A stretch of DNA of 30,573 nucleotides from Lachnospiraceae bacterium UBA7054 (lineage in GTDB: Bacteria > Bacillota > Clostridia > Lachnospirales > Lachnospiraceae). Shown here one piece after another: positions 29,021-30,573 of the stretch. The notes beneath the pieces were generated by a model. That model was not told where the DNA came from, did no database searches, and worked only from the letters and a program-made list of their open reading frames with translations. Made by a program: the position numbers and the translations under genes. Position 1 is the first letter of the stretch. Each line of letters opens with the position of its first letter. The stretch spans positions 38,705 to 69,277 of the forward strand of contig DLAF01000054.1 in NCBI GenBank assembly GCA_002492725.1, given 5' to 3'.

Positions 29021-29102
29021 GACGTCGTGTGCCGAAAAACACATTTTAATAAGTATAAATAACATTTTTGACAGACCATCATTTGTAAGGAGTGACGAAG
29101 AA

Positions 29103-30573
29103 ATGAGTGACATGCAGTATACCCTTGGCATCGACATCGGCTCTACCACCGTCAAGATCGCCATTCTGGATCACAGACAGCAGATACTCTTTTCCGATTA
29201 TCAGAGGCATTTTGCCAATATCAGAGAAACGCTTGCCGGGCTTTTGTCCCAGGCTTATGAAAAGCTTGGAAACCTGACCGTGCATCCCATGATCACGGGC
29301 TCGGGCGGTCTCACGTTAGCCAACCATCTGCAGATTCCCTTTGTACAGGAAGTCATTGCCGTTTCAACCTCCCTGCATACCCTTGCGCCTGTTACGGACG
29401 TGGCGATCGAGCTGGGCGGCGAGGATGCAAAGATTATTTATTTCGAGGGCGGCAATGTCGAACAGCGCATGAACGGCATCTGCGCGGGCGGGACAGGTTC
29501 CTTTATCGACCAGATGGCATCTCTTTTACAGACGGATGCCGCAGGCTTAAACAGCTATGCCAAAAACTATCATTCCCTTTATACCATAGCGGCCCGCTGC
29601 GGCGTATTCGCAAAATCTGACATCCAGCCCCTCATCAACGAGGGTGCTACCAAAGAAGACCTCTCTGCCTCCATCTTTCAGGCGGTGGTCAACCAGACCA
29701 TCAGCGGCCTTGCCTGCGGCAAGCCGATCAGGGGACATGTGGCCTTTCTTGGCGGTCCGCTGCACTTTCTGTCAGAATTAAAGCAGGCCTTTATCCGCAC
29801 GTTAAAGCTGGACGACGCCCATATCATTGATATGGAGAATTCTCATCTCTTCGCCGCCATCGGCTCCGCTTTAAATGCCAAGGAGGAGACGTACTACTCG
29901 ATGGAGGAGCTGACGGATAAGCTTTCCGGCGATATCAAAATGGAGTTTGAGGTGGAGCGCATGGAGCCGCTCTTTGCCGCGCAGGCGGATTACGACGCCT
30001 TTCTTGCCCGCCACAATACCCATCATGTGGCAACGGGAGATCTTGCTTCCTATCAGGGCAGATGCTTTCTGGGCATCGACGCCGGCTCCACCACGACAAA
30101 AGTCGCACTGGTGGACGAACAGGGTTCTCTGCTCTATTCCTTCTACAGCAGCAACGACGGCAGCCCCTTAAAGACTGCCATCCGCTCCTTAAAGGAAATC
30201 TACAATCTGCTCCCGGAAGGCGTAACCATTGCCCGCTCCTGCTCCACCGGCTACGGCGAGGCGCTGATGAAAGCTGCCTTTCTGCTGGACGACGGCGAGG
30301 TGGAAACAGTGGCTCACTACAACGCAGCCGCCTTCTTTGATCCGGAGGTAGACTGCATTCTGGACATCGGCGGGCAGGATATGAAGTGCATCAAGATCAA
30401 GAACCAGACCGTAGACAGCGTGCAGCTCAATGAGGCCTGCTCCTCGGGCTGCGGCTCCTTTATTGAAACCTTTGCCAAGTCCTTAAATTACGGCGTGGAG
30501 GACTTTGCAAGAACCGCACTCTTTGCCGAGCACCCAATCGACCTTGGCACCCGCTGTACCGTGTTTATGAATT
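29103..30573 (+). CDS. Two-domain acyl-CoA dehydratase activase (BcrAD/BadFG/HgdC family, partial)
   Basis: The first 490 residues are present and the gene runs off the window. Two ASKHA-fold ATPase domains lie in tandem. Domain 1 (about 6-300) begins LGIDIGSTTVK and has C127 in ICAGGTGSF and C166 in AARCGVF, matching the two cysteines by which HgdC dimers hold one [4Fe-4S] cluster. Domain 2 starts near 323 (LGIDAGSTTTK) and has C446/C450 in EACSSGCGSF and C485 in TRCTVF. HgdC-type proteins pass electrons, with ATP hydrolysis, to 2-hydroxyacyl-CoA dehydratases or benzoyl-CoA reductases. Long forms with two activator domains usually continue with DUF2229 and HgdB-like parts; their natural substrates are mostly unknown. 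Confidence 0.92.
   Translation, partial: MSDMQYTLGIDIGSTTVKIAILDHRQQILFSDYQRHFANIRETLAGLLSQAYEKLGNLTVHPMITGSGGLTLANHLQIPFVQEVIAVSTSLHTLAPVTDVAIELGGEDAKIIYFEGGNVEQRMNGICAGGTGSFIDQMASLLQTDAAGLNSYAKNYHSLYTIAARCGVFAKSDIQPLINEGATKEDLSASIFQAVVNQTISGLACGKPIRGHVAFLGGPLHFLSELKQAFIRTLKLDDAHIIDMENSHLFAAIGSALNAKEETYYSMEELTDKLSGDIKMEFEVERMEPLFAAQADYDAFLARHNTHHVATGDLASYQGRCFLGIDAGSTTTKVALVDEQGSLLYSFYSSNDGSPLKTAIRSLKEIYNLLPEGVTIARSCSTGYGEALMKAAFLLDDGEVETVAHYNAAAFFDPEVDCILDIGGQDMKCIKIKNQTVDSVQLNEACSSGCGSFIETFAKSLNYGVEDFARTALFAEHPIDLGTRCTVFMN

Noticed and set aside
1..30573. CRISPR arrays, tRNA or rRNA genes, insertion sequences, prophage
   Set aside because: No regularly spaced repeats, no cloverleaf-like sequence and no transposase, integrase or phage protein were recognised on either strand by reading; a dedicated RNA search was not possible.

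Overview
The window looks like a chromosomal segment from a motile, anaerobic, low-to-mid GC Firmicute, most probably a member of the Lachnospiraceae (class Clostridia). I base this on gene content and order: a Na+-pumping biotin-dependent decarboxylase cluster, the era-yqzL-recO block, class II alpha2 glycyl-tRNA synthetase next to alanyl-tRNA synthetase, M16C and DUF4349 proteins, and a BcrAD/HgdC-type dehydratase activase. The genus cannot be fixed from sequence alone. No transposase, tRNA, rRNA, CRISPR array or prophage gene was seen, and no gene-free stretch exceeds 300 bases.

Layout. Positions 1-4691 (minus strand) hold a five-gene biotin enzyme/Na+ pump operon: carboxyltransferase, lipoprotein-type OadG, biotin carrier, OadB membrane pump and the N-terminal part of OadA. 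Positions 4805-12190 (minus) mix cell-envelope and chromosome-segregation genes: two D-Ala-D-Ala carboxypeptidases, a metallophosphoesterase, scpA and scpB. Inserted in this block is a 623-residue flagellin whose variable region carries a gluzincin metalloprotease domain (a flagellinolysin), driven by a sigma-D/sigma-28-type promoter and followed by a small cysteine-rich protein. Positions 12282-24272 (minus) are mostly housekeeping: rpsU with its own strong promoter and terminator, alaS, glyS, a lipoprotein, recO, the short yqzL-like gene, era, a DUF4349 lipoprotein, an M16C metallopeptidase and a YlmH-type S4 protein. Positions 24421-26541 (plus) carry a neurotransmitter:sodium symporter-family transporter and an AlkD-like glycosylase. 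Positions 26671-28839 (minus) carry an unknown protein, a degenerate sigma-70-like protein lacking region 4, and a rhomboid-like membrane protein with a C-terminal zinc ribbon. From 29103 (plus) a long two-domain acyl-CoA dehydratase activase runs off the window.

The genes suggest sodium bioenergetics: decarboxylation at OadB can export Na+, and the NSS transporter can spend that gradient on uptake. The most striking items are the proteolytic flagellin with a ten-G tract at its ribosome binding site, the sigma-like protein that keeps core-binding regions but has lost its promoter-reading parts, and palindromic hairpins that recur beside stop codons.
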